Shown one piece after another: positions 7,866-16,401 of a DNA stretch of 64,000 nt. Source of the DNA: DASUPK01 sp963743575 (GTDB taxonomy: Bacteria > Actinomycetota > Thermoleophilia > Solirubrobacterales > 70-9). The notes under the pieces are model-generated. The model worked only from the letters and a program-made list of their open reading frames with translations. It was not told the origin of the DNA and did not search any database. The stretch spans positions 49,966-113,965 of the forward strand of contig CAVUQC010000008.1 of the NCBI GenBank assembly GCA_963743575.1, given 5' to 3'. Every line of letters begins with the position of its first letter. Position 1 is the first letter of the stretch. The position numbers were made by a program, and so were the translations under genes.

Positions 7866-8458
7866 CGGTACAACCCCCGCTCCCCGATCACCCTGATCAC
7901 CGGATCCGGAACCAGATGCCGGAGCGGCTTTCCCTCCCGCGCTCGCTGCCTGACTGTGGTCGAGGACGCTCCGCAAAGTGGCATGTCAATTATCTCTGCC
8001 CTGTCGGATGCACCCAGCCGCTCCAACGCGGACTCCACTGCTCCCAAACCGACACCCGGCCGCGGCACCACCCCAAGCGAGGCAAGCTCCAGTACCCGCG
8101 CCGGCTCCTTCCAGCTCGCCAGCCCGGCGGCCATGTCGGCGCCGAGCAGAAAATAGAGCTCGTCCTCCGGCTCGCTCTCGGCGAGCAGCTCGAGGGTCCG
8201 GTAGCTGTACGACACCTCATCCCGCTCCACCTCAAGGCCCGAAGCCTCCACCCCGTCCTCATCGCCGGCCGCAAGCATCGCCAGCTCCAACCTGACCTCG
8301 GCCCCCGGATCGTCCTCGATCTCCTTGTGGGGCGCGCGCCGCGTCACCATCAGCAACACCCGGTCCAGCTCCAGCTGCCAGCGCGCTTCCTGCGCCAGCA
8401 GCAGATGTCCCACGTGGGGCGGGTTGAAGGCCCCGCCCAGGACCCCGATCCGTGCGAC
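7862..8458 (-). CDS. nadD: Nicotinate-nucleotide adenylyltransferase, with a non-standard start codon
   Basis: Adenylylates nicotinate mononucleotide in NAD synthesis. The essential ATP-binding signature RIGVLGGAFNPPHVGHLLLA is present, but the only standard start (GTG 8413) lies inside it. Upstream in frame there is no ATG, GTG or TTG before a stop within proA. The best candidate is GTC at 8458 (complement of 8456-8458), seven bases after AGGGAG, giving VARIGVLGG and 198 residues. Other family features (RRAPHKE, YSYRTLELL, LLGADMAAGLASWKEP, SSTTVRQR) are intact. The order proA-nadD-rsfS is canonical. Confidence 0.88.
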   Translation of the reverse strand, partial: VARIGVLGGAFNPPHVGHLLLAQEARWQLELDRVLLMVTRRAPHKEIEDDPGAEVRLELAMLAAGDEDGVEASGLEVERDEVSYSYRTLELLAESEPEDELYFLLGADMAAGLASWKEPARVLELASLGVVPRPGVGLGAVESALERLGASDRAEIIDMPLCGASSTTVRQRAREGKPLRHLVPDPVIRVIGERGLYR

Positions 8459-8462
8459 GTCG

Positions 8463-9728
8463 CTACTCCCTGACCTGCCCGCTGCCGTGGACGACGTACT
8501 TCGTGGTCGTCAACTCGCGCAGCCCGATCGGGCCTCGCGCGTGCAGCTTCTGGGTCGAATTGCCGATCTCCGCGCCCATCCCGAACTCATAGCCGTCAGT
8601 GAAGCGCGTGGACGCGTTCACGTAGACGGCCGCGGAATCGACCGCATCCGTGAACTCATCCCCCACCTGCTTCGAGCTGGTCACGATCGCGTCGGAATGC
8701 CCGGTCCCGTGCCGGTTGATGTGGTCAACCGCCTCGCCGAGCGAATCGACGACGCCCACCGCCATCTTCAGGCCGTGGAACTCCGTGTCCCAGTCGACCT
8801 CGGTCGCTTCGCCGACCGCCAGCCCGTCGGCAGCCTCCCGGGTGGCCTCATCGCCGACCAGCTCCACCCCGGCGTCGCTCAGCTTCGAGAGCAGCGCCGG
8901 CAACAGCTCCGCCGAGACATCGCGATGCACCAACAGGGTCTCGGCCGCATTGCAGACGCCCGGCCGCTGCACCTTGGCGTTGTACGCGATCCGCTCCGCC
9001 ATCTCCAGATCCGCGTCCTGGTGCACGTAAACATGGCAGTTGCCCGCGGCCGCGTACATCACCGGGACCTTCGCCACCTCCTTCAGGGCGTTCTTCAGCC
9101 CCTCACCGCCGCGCGGAATGATCAGATCCACCAGGCCCTCGGCGGTGGCGAGCTCGGCCAGCTGCTCGTGCCCACCACCCGAGATCAGCACCACCGACGC
9201 GGCGGGCAGCTCGGCGGCGGCGAGAGCATCGGCCAGCAGCCCGGCCAGGTAGGCATTCGAGCTCTCCGCGCTGCTCGAGCCGCGCAGCACGGCGGCGTTG
9301 CCGCTCTTCAGGCAAAGCGCAGCGGCGTCGATCGTCACGTTCGGCCGCGCCTCATAGACGACGGCCACCACCCCGATCGGAACCCGCTTCTTCGCCACCT
9401 CGAGCCCGTTCTCCAAGGTCCAGCCCTCAACCACCTCGCCGACGGGGTCCGGCAGCTCGGCGATCTCCCGCACGCCCTTCGCCATCTCGGCCACCCGCGC
9501 CTCGGTCAGCCCGAGCCGATCGAGCAGGGCCTCGTTCAGCCCCTCCTCACGCCCAGCGTCGACATCGGCCCGATTGGCCTCGAGCAGCCCCCGCGCGGAA
9601 GCGTCAATGCGGTCCGCCAGATCCCTCAGGCAGGCGTCCTTCTCATCTCGGCTGGCGCGCGCCAGCAGGTGCGAAGCATCCTTGGCCTCGCGACAGGCCT
9701 CGGCGACGGTCTTGGCTGCGGTGGCCAC
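8463..9728 (-). CDS. proA: Gamma-glutamyl phosphate reductase
   Basis: 421-residue aldehyde-dehydrogenase-fold enzyme of proline synthesis that reduces gamma-glutamyl phosphate with NADPH. Family segments are KKRVPIGVVAVVYEARPNVTIDAAALCLKSGNA, NAKVQRPGVCNAAETLLVH with the catalytic cysteine, and FTDGYEFGMGAEIGNSTQKLHARGP near the end. It starts at GTG 9728. Its partner proB is about 5.6 kb upstream on the same strand, so the usual proBA pair has been split here by accessory genes. Confidence 0.97.
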   Translation of the reverse strand: MATAAKTVAEACREAKDASHLLARASRDEKDACLRDLADRIDASARGLLEANRADVDAGREEGLNEALLDRLGLTEARVAEMAKGVREIAELPDPVGEVVEGWTLENGLEVAKKRVPIGVVAVVYEARPNVTIDAAALCLKSGNAAVLRGSSSAESSNAYLAGLLADALAAAELPAASVVLISGGGHEQLAELATAEGLVDLIIPRGGEGLKNALKEVAKVPVMYAAAGNCHVYVHQDADLEMAERIAYNAKVQRPGVCNAAETLLVHRDVSAELLPALLSKLSDAGVELVGDEATREAADGLAVGEATEVDWDTEFHGLKMAVGVVDSLGEAVDHINRHGTGHSDAIVTSSKQVGDEFTDAVDSAAVYVNASTRFTDGYEFGMGAEIGNSTQKLHARGPIGLRELTTTKYVVHGSGQVRE

Positions 9729-9833
9729 CCTCTAAGAGTAACCGCGAGGGCATTCCGAACTCACCCGTATCCCTACGTCGACCCCGGGCGCTTTACGGGC
9801 TAGAGGCAATCGGAAGCTAGGGAAAGGAACAGA

Positions 9834-10328
9834 ATGCGAAAGCGCCTCACCGTGATCGCCCTCGGGTCGTTGATCGCCTGCATTGCCGTCGCGCCAGGGG
9901 CCCTCGGCAACAACGGACACGGCCAGAAGGCACCAAAGCAGGCGCCCGGTTCCATTTCGCTGACGGCGAGCCCGAGCACCGTGACGTCAACGACGAGCAC
10001 CATCTCGGTCACGGGGAACGTGATGGCCACGAGCGGCTGTCGCAAGGGCCGGACGGTGCAGTTCTCATACGTCGGGGCCGGGGGCACCACCCCGCTCACC
10101 GAAACCGCAATGACCGGTCCAAACGGTGACTTTGCGGCGACGCTGCCGAAGCCCACGGACGCAGCACCCGCGACCGTGACGCTTCAGGCAACGGCTGCAG
10201 AGACCGATCGCAGGGTCGGGAGCGCGAAGAAGGGCAAGAAGGCGAAGAAGGGCAGGAAGGCGAAGAAGGGCAGGAAGATCACCTGCCTGAGCGCCGCAGG
10301 CCAGACCACCCTCACGGTCGCGCCGTAG
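9834..10328 (+). CDS. Secreted protein with Ig-like middle and lysine-rich tail
   Basis: 164 residues starting at ATG 9834 after GGGAAAGGAAC. The signal peptide is MRKRLTVIALGSLIACIAVAPGALG. The middle part (SISLTASPSTVTSTTSTISVTGNV ... TVQFSY) looks like a bacterial Ig-like or surface beta-sandwich. Near the C-terminus an 18-base tandem repeat encodes KKGKKAKKGRKAKKGRK, followed by a cysteine-containing strand. The basic patch could bind cell-wall polymer or nucleic acid; function unknown. A strong hairpin follows the stop. Confidence 0.65.
   Translation: MRKRLTVIALGSLIACIAVAPGALGNNGHGQKAPKQAPGSISLTASPSTVTSTTSTISVTGNVMATSGCRKGRTVQFSYVGAGGTTPLTETAMTGPNGDFAATLPKPTDAAPATVTLQATAAETDRRVGSAKKGKKAKKGRKAKKGRKITCLSAAGQTTLTVAP
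10224..10277 (+). repeat. 18-bp tandem repeat, three copies, in a lysine-rich coding segment
   Basis: Three consecutive 18-base units of the form GCGAAGAAGGGCARGAAG; the second and third are identical and the first differs by one base. They keep the reading frame and encode AKKGKK/AKKGRK, so copy number could change without breaking the gene. Confidence 0.85.
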
Positions 10329-10349
10329 CCACAGCAGCACCCAGGGGCG

Positions 10350-10381
10350 GGAGAACGGGCCGCGCGTGCGGCCCGTTCTCC
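10350..10381 (+). terminator. Perfect 14-bp stem-loop after the lysine-rich secreted gene
   Basis: Arms GGAGAACGGGCCGC and GCGGCCCGTTCTCC enclose a GCGT loop, 21 bases after the stop at 10328 and just before the ECF sigma gene. No long T-run follows, but the very stable stem is a good candidate terminator isolating the two transcription units. Confidence 0.65.
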
Positions 10382-10398
10382 TGCGCTACGGTCGCGGC

Positions 10399-10950
10399 GT
10401 GGCCGGCGATCGCTTCATGCGGCGGCTCGACCGGGCGCGAGACGGCGATGAGGCCGCTTGGGCCGAAATCTTCGCCGAGCTGGCGCCTGTCGTGCTCGGC
10501 TATCTGCGCGCCAACGGCGCCCCGGATCCGGAGGACGTTCTGAGCGAAGCCTTCCTCCAGGTTGCCCGGGACATCGCTGCATTCGAGGGCGATCAGGAGA
10601 GCTTTCGCGCCTGGGTCTTCACGATCGCGCATCACCGGCTGATCGACGCCCGCCGGCATTCGGCGCGGCGACCGATTGAGCTCACTCCGGAGCCGCCTGA
10701 GCCGAGGGCGCGGGAAGCGGATGCCGCCGAGGAAGCGCTGGCGAGAATCGGCCTGGAGCGGGTCCAGGAGGTTCTCGCCGGCCTCTCGGATGAGCAACGG
10801 GAGGTGCTGCTTCTGCGCGTGGTCGGGGACCTGAGCATCGAAAACGTGGCCAGGGCGATGGGCAAACGACCCGGTGCGGTGAAGGCGCTCCAGCGTCGCG
10901 GGCTCGCGGCGATCAAGCGAGAAATGGCCCGGAAGGGGGTAACCCTGTGA
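10399..10950 (+). CDS. ECF-type RNA polymerase sigma factor
   Basis: 183 residues from GTG 10399. Region 2 is GDEAAWAEIFAELAPVVLGYLRA ... PEDVLSEAFLQVARDI with the FRAWVFTIAHHRLIDARR core. Region 4 is LSDEQREVLLLRVVGDLSIENVARAMGKRPGAVKALQRRGLAAIKR, a helix-turn-helix for -35 recognition. An in-frame GTG at 10366 lies inside the preceding hairpin and is less likely. Its stop overlaps the next gene start (GTGA), pointing to a cotranscribed partner. Confidence 0.93.
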   Translation: MAGDRFMRRLDRARDGDEAAWAEIFAELAPVVLGYLRANGAPDPEDVLSEAFLQVARDIAAFEGDQESFRAWVFTIAHHRLIDARRHSARRPIELTPEPPEPRAREADAAEEALARIGLERVQEVLAGLSDEQREVLLLRVVGDLSIENVARAMGKRPGAVKALQRRGLAAIKREMARKGVTL

Positions 10951-11660
10951 ACGGAAACGGCGCTTACAGGGATGAGATGAGCGAGATCGTCCTATTCCAG
11001 AAGGCGCTGCAGGCGGCTGTTCCGAGTCGGCCCGATCCGGGACTCGGCGCGGAGCTGGTCCCGAGGCTCGCCCACACCGTCCGCGCTTCGGCCCTGGAGA
11101 TCGAAGGGCAGGCCGCAAGGCGTGGCCCCTCACGCTCTCGGGGGGCCGGGTTCCGGCGGCGCGCCCGGATCGCGAGGGTCGCTCTCGTCGTGGCCGTCCT
11201 GCCCCTGGCGCTCGCCGGGTTGGCGTTCGCCGGCGTCACCATGCCGAGCCCGGTCCGCTCCGTCTTCAATTCAGCCGGCGTCCATCTGCCCAACCAACCC
11301 TCAGCCGGTCATGAGGCGGGGACGGCACCGGCCTCCGCTCCAAGCTCGCAGTCACACCGCGAGACCACGACCTCCCGCGGCCATTCCCAGCGTGCCCACC
11401 GCAGGGCCGAGCGCGCGCAGAACCACACCGCCACGGGAAACCCCGGCCGCCGCGTCCGTCGCCACGGCCAGGGACCCGTGCCCGGGCCTGCCTCCGCGCC
11501 CCAGGGCAATGCCCTCGGGCACGCCAAGCCGCATGGCAATTCGCAGAACACCTCCAGAGGCTCCGGCTCACCGGCCTCGCCCGGGAACTCGGGCAACGCC
11601 CCCGGGCAGACCGGCGTCCACGACGGAGGCGCCGCGAACGGTCACGGCAAGTCCGGTTAG
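10947..11660 (+). CDS. Membrane protein with long disordered tail, probable partner of the ECF sigma factor
   Basis: 237 residues, start GTG 10947 overlapping the sigma stop by four bases. The N-terminal soluble part is about 70 residues. A single transmembrane helix follows (ARIARVALVVAVLPLALAGLAFAGV, about residues 72-96). Then comes about 140 residues of Gly/Ser/Asn/His-rich low complexity. The layout (cytoplasmic head, one helix, outer tail, translational coupling to sigma) fits an anti-sigma factor, but I see no zinc-type anti-sigma HXXXCXXC motif, so this role is an inference from position. Confidence 0.6.
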   Translation: MNGNGAYRDEMSEIVLFQKALQAAVPSRPDPGLGAELVPRLAHTVRASALEIEGQAARRGPSRSRGAGFRRRARIARVALVVAVLPLALAGLAFAGVTMPSPVRSVFNSAGVHLPNQPSAGHEAGTAPASAPSSQSHRETTTSRGHSQRAHRRAERAQNHTATGNPGRRVRRHGQGPVPGPASAPQGNALGHAKPHGNSQNTSRGSGSPASPGNSGNAPGQTGVHDGGAANGHGKSG

Positions 11661-11750
11661 ACCTGCGCCTTCTCGCGCTGCTCCGAACGCACGGCCCTTG
11701 CGCGTGTCGATGAAATTCGGCGACAGGACCCGCCCGCCAGCGCGAATCGT

Positions 11751-13217
11751 CTAGAGCTGGATGCTCTTGATCTCGAGGAACTCCTCGAGGCCGAACTTGC
11801 CGAGCTCGCGACCGTGACCGGACTGCTTCACGCCACCGAACGGGGCAAGTGGATTGAACGTCGCGCCGTTGATCTGGACCTGGCCGGTGCGCATTCGACG
11901 AGCAAATGCCTTGGCCCGCTCGGGGTCGGCAGACCAGACGCCGCCGTCAAGCCCATAGATGGTCGAGTTGGCGATCTCCGCCGCCTCGTCCTCCGAGTCA
12001 TAGGGAATGATCGAGAGCACCGGCCCGAAGATCTCCTCCTGGGCAATGGTCATATCGGGCTTCACGTCGGAGAAGACCGTCGGCCGAACGAAGTAGCCCG
12101 TCTCCAGGCCGGCGGGCGGCTCCGCGCCTCCGGTCACCAGCTTGGCGCCCTCGTCCTCGCCCTTCTGGATGAAGCCGCGGACCCGCTCCTGCTGGGCCTC
12201 CGAGACCAGCGGGCCCAGGCGGGTGCCGTCCTCGAACGGATCGCCAGGTGTCGCCTTCTCGGCGGCGGCCGCCGCGACCTGCTCAGCCTCCGCCAGCTTC
12301 TCGCGCGGGACGAGCATCCGGGTATGCGCGCTGCAGGTCTGTCCCGAGTTGAGGTAGCAGTTCCCAACACCGTGACCAACGGCCGCCTTCAGGTCGGCGT
12401 CGTCGAGAATCACGTTCGCGGACTTGCCGCCGAGCTCCAGCGCCACCCGCTTGACGGTCCCGGCGGCGACCTCGCTGACCCGCCGCCCGGCTCGCGTCGA
12501 CCCGGTGAACGAGACCATGTCGACGTCGTCGTTGGCCGCGATCGCCTCGCCGACCACCGGGCCGAAACCCGTCACGAGGTTGAACACCCCGGCGGGAAGA
12601 TCGAGCGAGTCGATGATCTCGGCGAGGATGAACGAGGTGAGCGGCGTCACCTCGCTCGGCTTGACGACCACCGAGCAGCCCGCGGTCAGCGCGGGTGCGA
12701 CCTTCGCGCAGATCTGGTGGAGCGGGTAATTCCAAGGGGTGATGCAGCCGACCACTCCGATCGGCTCACGCACCACGAGTGAGTTGCCGATCTGCTCCTC
12801 CCAGACGACCTCGGAGGCGACCTGCGCCTGCGAGCCGAAGTCCATCGCCGGCAGGCCGGCCTGAATGGTCCGTGACAGCGCGAGTGGCATCCCCACCTCG
12901 GCCGAGACCAGCGTCGCGATCTCATCCGCGCGCTCGGCGAGCGCCGCGCTGATCGCCATGCAGGCGTCGACCCGCTGCTCGACCGGCACCCGGCGCCACG
13001 CCTCGAAGCCCGGACGCGCCGCCGTCACCGCGCGATCGAGGTCCTCGGGGGTGCCCTCGGGGATCCGTCCGATCACCTTCTCCGTGGTCGAGTCGATCAC
13101 CTCGATCGTGCCATCTCCCGACGGCTCGACCCACTCACCGCCGATGTAGAGGCGGTCGCGAACGATCTCGTTGGTCGGGTGTCCCGCCTGGGCGGGAGCT
13201 GCAGTCTCAGTGGCCAC
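11751..13217 (-). CDS. NAD(P)-dependent aldehyde dehydrogenase
   Basis: 488 residues. The start is GTG 13217 (VATETAAPA) after GGAGGAATCGACC; the longer open frame upstream is out-of-family. Catalytic parts are all present: ITPWNYPLHQ, KPSEVTPLTS, FTGSTRAGRRV, the glutamate in ALELGGKSANVI and the cysteine in NSGQTCSAHTR, then EEIFGPVLSIIPYD. It lies 28 bases downstream of a GMC oxidase on the same strand, so the pair probably oxidises an alcohol to the acid through the aldehyde. The physiological substrate is unknown. Confidence 0.93.
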   Translation of the reverse strand: MATETAAPAQAGHPTNEIVRDRLYIGGEWVEPSGDGTIEVIDSTTEKVIGRIPEGTPEDLDRAVTAARPGFEAWRRVPVEQRVDACMAISAALAERADEIATLVSAEVGMPLALSRTIQAGLPAMDFGSQAQVASEVVWEEQIGNSLVVREPIGVVGCITPWNYPLHQICAKVAPALTAGCSVVVKPSEVTPLTSFILAEIIDSLDLPAGVFNLVTGFGPVVGEAIAANDDVDMVSFTGSTRAGRRVSEVAAGTVKRVALELGGKSANVILDDADLKAAVGHGVGNCYLNSGQTCSAHTRMLVPREKLAEAEQVAAAAAEKATPGDPFEDGTRLGPLVSEAQQERVRGFIQKGEDEGAKLVTGGAEPPAGLETGYFVRPTVFSDVKPDMTIAQEEIFGPVLSIIPYDSEDEAAEIANSTIYGLDGGVWSADPERAKAFARRMRTGQVQINGATFNPLAPFGGVKQSGHGRELGKFGLEEFLEIKSIQL

Positions 13218-13245
13218 GGTCGATTCCTCCTGGTTCGAGTTCTGT

Positions 13246-15267
13246 CTAAGCGGGTTGTGCTTCGGCCGATTCCGCGGATGCCGCTGATGCGCCGGCATCC
13301 TCGGCGATCGCCTCGGCGGTGCGATGTGCGAGCGCCATGATCGAGACCATCGGATTGGTTCCCGACGAGGTCGGGAAGGCACTGCCGTCCCCGATCCAGA
13401 CGCCCTTGGTGTCGTGCAACTCGCCCCACGGCCCCGCAACGGAGGTCTGGGGGTCCTCGCCCATCCGGCAAGTCCCCATCTGGTGTGCGCTGAAGAGCTT
13501 GTAGCCGCCCGCTCGGAACGGGATTCGCTTGACGGCGGCGATGAACGCCTCGAGGTCGTCGCCCCGGCGCCACGTCGGCGCGCCCTCGGCAAGCGGGCCG
13601 ATCTGGTGCGCTCCCGCGGCCTCGTGCAGGCGGATCTGAACCTCGATCCCCTTCTTCAAGTTCTCCAGGTCGAGCGGATCGGTCACCGAGTAGAGCGGCA
13701 TCGCCTCCCCGTTGGCGTCGACCATCACCTGGCCGGATCCTCGGTCGCGCGTCAGCGAGATGAAGTTGGCCGTGAAGCGGAACTCCTCCATGCGCTGCTT
13801 GTGATCGGCGGCGGAGATCCACGGCGTCGCCGAGCCGATCAATCCCGGCGCGTACTGCGCCGTCTCGATCAGGAAGCCGAAGCCCTCACCGGTGTCCGCG
13901 AACTCGTCGCAGAGCCCGGCCTGTGGCGCACCCCACCATGCCTCCTGGTCGGTGCCATACGCGCCACCCACGACGCTCGAGGGATGCAGCCTCAGGTTCT
14001 GCCCGACCACCGGGCCGCCGATTTCGGACCGCAGCAGTAGAGCCGGTGATTCGAGCGAGCCGCAGGCCGCGACCACCCGCGGCGCCCTCACCGTCACCTG
14101 GGCGCTGCGCCCGTCCGGCGTCTGCCACACCGCCTCGACTCCGCTGGCTCGCCCGCCCTCGGTGAGGATCCGCGTAGCGCGGGTGAACGTGAGGAGGCGC
14201 GCCCCCTGCTCCTGTGCGTCGGCGAGCCAGGTTCTGTCGGCGCTCTGCTTGCTCCCCGACTGATCGCCGAAACCGAGGTAAGCCGCTGTCTCGGGCGAGT
14301 AGGCGCCCTCGTCCGTGTTCCGCACGATCGTCTCGAAGCTCCAGCCGAGCGCCTCGGTCCCCTCCCGCAGCCGCTGCTGAGTCCCGTTCAGCTCGCTGCA
14401 CCGGTCGTTGGCGCTGATGCGCTCCAGCACCGTGTCGAGGTGGCGGTCATACGCCGACTCGCCGACGTCCCCAAGTCCGTGCTGTGCCCACTCCTCGCGG
14501 ACCCAGGACCGGGTGCGCAGGCAGTTCGTCCAGTTGATCGTGGTGCCGCCCCCGAGCGTCGTCCCTGCCACCAGGCTGACGTTGCCGTCGGCGGTCGGGG
14601 TCGGGCCGCCGCGCCAGAACATCTGCTGGTAGGCGGGCAGCTCGAGTTGGGCGAAGTCGGATTCGTTGTAGTAGCCGGCGCCCTCGAGGACGACCACGTC
14701 CAGGCCGCGCGACGCGAGCACCGCCGCGATCACCGACCCGCCCGAGCCGGACCCGACGATGCAGACGTCCGCCTCCAGCGTCTCCTCGGCTCCCGAGGGC
14801 TCGTGGATCTTCAGCGGCTTCTCCACCTGCGGCGGCGGAGAGATCGGCCCCGGGTACCTAAAGGCCTTCCAGTTCGGATTCTGGCCGCTCTCGGGGTCGG
14901 GCGCGCCGTAGTGGAGGAAGAGGGTCATTCCGATCAGCGCGGCCACGCCGGCGGCGGCGCGCGGGTCGGCGAAGGCCGTGTTGCGCAGGATCTGCTCCCT
15001 CGACTCCTGGGACGGAGCCTGGGTGATCCCCTGGCCGCCGAGCGCGTCGAGCAGCATCAGAAGGCCGCCCCGCAGCTCGGGATCCGGGATCTCGGAGATC
15101 AGCTGGGCGGCGCCGGCATCGACGCCGATGTCGCTCGCCTTGCGGCCCCAGAGGCCCTCCGGGTCGCGATCGCGTGGCAGCGAGGGAACGACCGTGTCGC
15201 AGACCGCGGTCAGGACCGCCTGCTGCGGGTCGCTCAGCACCGTTCCCGCTTCCTCTCCGGAGCCCAT
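13246..15267 (-). CDS. GMC oxidoreductase, long-chain-alcohol-oxidase-like
   Basis: 673-residue FAD enzyme. An N-terminal helical segment (about residues 10-130, DPQQAVLTAVCDTVVPSLPRD) resembles the gluconate 2-dehydrogenase subunit-3/alcohol-oxidase cap. The FAD-binding CIVGSGSGGSVIAAVLASRG starts near residue 170. GGGTTINWTNCLRT follows, and the C-terminal GMC part has SAHQMGTCRMGEDP and GTNPMVSIMALAHRTAE. This architecture occurs in long-chain alcohol oxidases. An aldehyde dehydrogenase follows directly. There is no signal peptide, so it is cytoplasmic or peripheral. Confidence 0.9.
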   Translation of the reverse strand: MGSGEEAGTVLSDPQQAVLTAVCDTVVPSLPRDRDPEGLWGRKASDIGVDAGAAQLISEIPDPELRGGLLMLLDALGGQGITQAPSQESREQILRNTAFADPRAAAGVAALIGMTLFLHYGAPDPESGQNPNWKAFRYPGPISPPPQVEKPLKIHEPSGAEETLEADVCIVGSGSGGSVIAAVLASRGLDVVVLEGAGYYNESDFAQLELPAYQQMFWRGGPTPTADGNVSLVAGTTLGGGTTINWTNCLRTRSWVREEWAQHGLGDVGESAYDRHLDTVLERISANDRCSELNGTQQRLREGTEALGWSFETIVRNTDEGAYSPETAAYLGFGDQSGSKQSADRTWLADAQEQGARLLTFTRATRILTEGGRASGVEAVWQTPDGRSAQVTVRAPRVVAACGSLESPALLLRSEIGGPVVGQNLRLHPSSVVGGAYGTDQEAWWGAPQAGLCDEFADTGEGFGFLIETAQYAPGLIGSATPWISAADHKQRMEEFRFTANFISLTRDRGSGQVMVDANGEAMPLYSVTDPLDLENLKKGIEVQIRLHEAAGAHQIGPLAEGAPTWRRGDDLEAFIAAVKRIPFRAGGYKLFSAHQMGTCRMGEDPQTSVAGPWGELHDTKGVWIGDGSAFPTSSGTNPMVSIMALAHRTAEAIAEDAGASAASAESAEAQPA

Positions 15268-15305
15268 CGCCCGAGACTCTACTGGCTGGCTGGCCAGTCT
15301 CGGGC

Positions 15306-16394
15306 TCAGGTGAGCACGAAGTAGTCGCGGTGCACCGCCTCCTCGGAGGCGTGCGGAAGCAGCTCTCTGACCTTTTCGGTCCGCATCCCCTTGATCCGGC
15401 GGAGCTCGGAGGCGGAGTAGTTGACGATGCCCTTGCCGATCGTCCCGCCGTCCATGGCCACCTCGACCGCGTCGCCGGCGTCGAACTCGCCCTCCACCTC
15501 GGTGATCCCGACCGGCAGCAGGCTGCTGCCCTTCTCGCGCAGGACGCGGGCCGCTCCGTCGTCCACCCGGAGCGTGCCGTGGCTCGGCTTGGCGTAGCGA
15601 AGCCAGAGCTTGAAGCTCGACGCCCGCTGCCGGTGGGGGCTGAAGTGCGTCCCGGCGGACTCGCCGCCCGCGGCCCCAAGCAGGGTGCCGTGGGCGGTGC
15701 CGTCGCAGATCACTGCACCGATCCCGGAGGCGCCCGCCATGGTCGCCGCCGCGACCTTGCTGCGCATTCCGCCGAGCCCGAAGGGCGAGGTGTGCTCGCC
15801 GATCTCATAGCCGCCGAGCTGGCCCTCGTCCGTGACCTCGGAAACCAGCTCGGCGTCGTCGTGACGCCGGGGGTCCTTCGTGTAGAGGCCGGTCTGGTCC
15901 GTGAGCAGCACCAGCAGCCGGGCCTCGAGCATGATCGCCACCTGCGCTGCCAGGAAGTCGTTGTCGCCGAAGGTGATCTCGTCGGTCGCCGTCGTGTCGT
16001 TCTCGTTGACGACCGGAACCACGCGCCAGGCGAGCAGGCGGCTGAGAGTCTGGCGGGCGTTCAGGTAGTGCGTCCGCTGCTGCAGGTCGGAGGCGGTGAG
16101 CAGGACCTGCGCGGCCCGCACATCTCCCTTCGCCAGACGCTCCTCGTAAGCCCGGAAGAGGCTGCCCTGTCCCACCGCGGAGGCCGCCTGAAGCTCGTCG
16201 ATCGCGGAGGGCCGGGCCGGCAGATCCATCACCCGCATCCCCCGGGCGATCGCGCCCGAGGTGACCATCACGACGTTCTCGCCGCTCGCGTGCAGCTGGG
16301 CGACCTGCGCGCAGACACTGTCCAGGACCTCGCTGCGAAGCGCGCCCTCCTCTCCGGCGACGATCGACGACCCGAGTTTCGCGACCACGGTCAT
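15306..16394 (-). CDS. proB: Glutamate 5-kinase
   Basis: 362 residues: an amino-acid kinase domain (VVAKLGSSIVAGEEGALR; VVMVTSGAIARGMRVM; VPVVNENDTTATDEITFGDND; LLTDQTGLYTKDPR) plus a C-terminal PUA domain (about 275-362). It phosphorylates glutamate in the first step of proline synthesis and is usually feedback-inhibited by proline. It follows obg with only seven bases between them, the normal actinobacterial order, but proA is no longer adjacent. Confidence 0.97.
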   Translation of the reverse strand: MTVVAKLGSSIVAGEEGALRSEVLDSVCAQVAQLHASGENVVMVTSGAIARGMRVMDLPARPSAIDELQAASAVGQGSLFRAYEERLAKGDVRAAQVLLTASDLQQRTHYLNARQTLSRLLAWRVVPVVNENDTTATDEITFGDNDFLAAQVAIMLEARLLVLLTDQTGLYTKDPRRHDDAELVSEVTDEGQLGGYEIGEHTSPFGLGGMRSKVAAATMAGASGIGAVICDGTAHGTLLGAAGGESAGTHFSPHRQRASSFKLWLRYAKPSHGTLRVDDGAARVLREKGSSLLPVGITEVEGEFDAGDAVEVAMDGGTIGKGIVNYSASELRRIKGMRTEKVRELLPHASEEAVHRDYFVLT

Positions 16395-16401
16395 GGCCGA
16401 A

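Noticed and set aside
8325..9803. 492-codon plus-strand frame opposite proA
   Set aside because: Mirror of proA with low-complexity composition; proA has all catalytic motifs.
10224..10277. Possible CRISPR-like array
   Set aside because: Units are contiguous 18-base coding repeats without spacers; no cas genes in the window.
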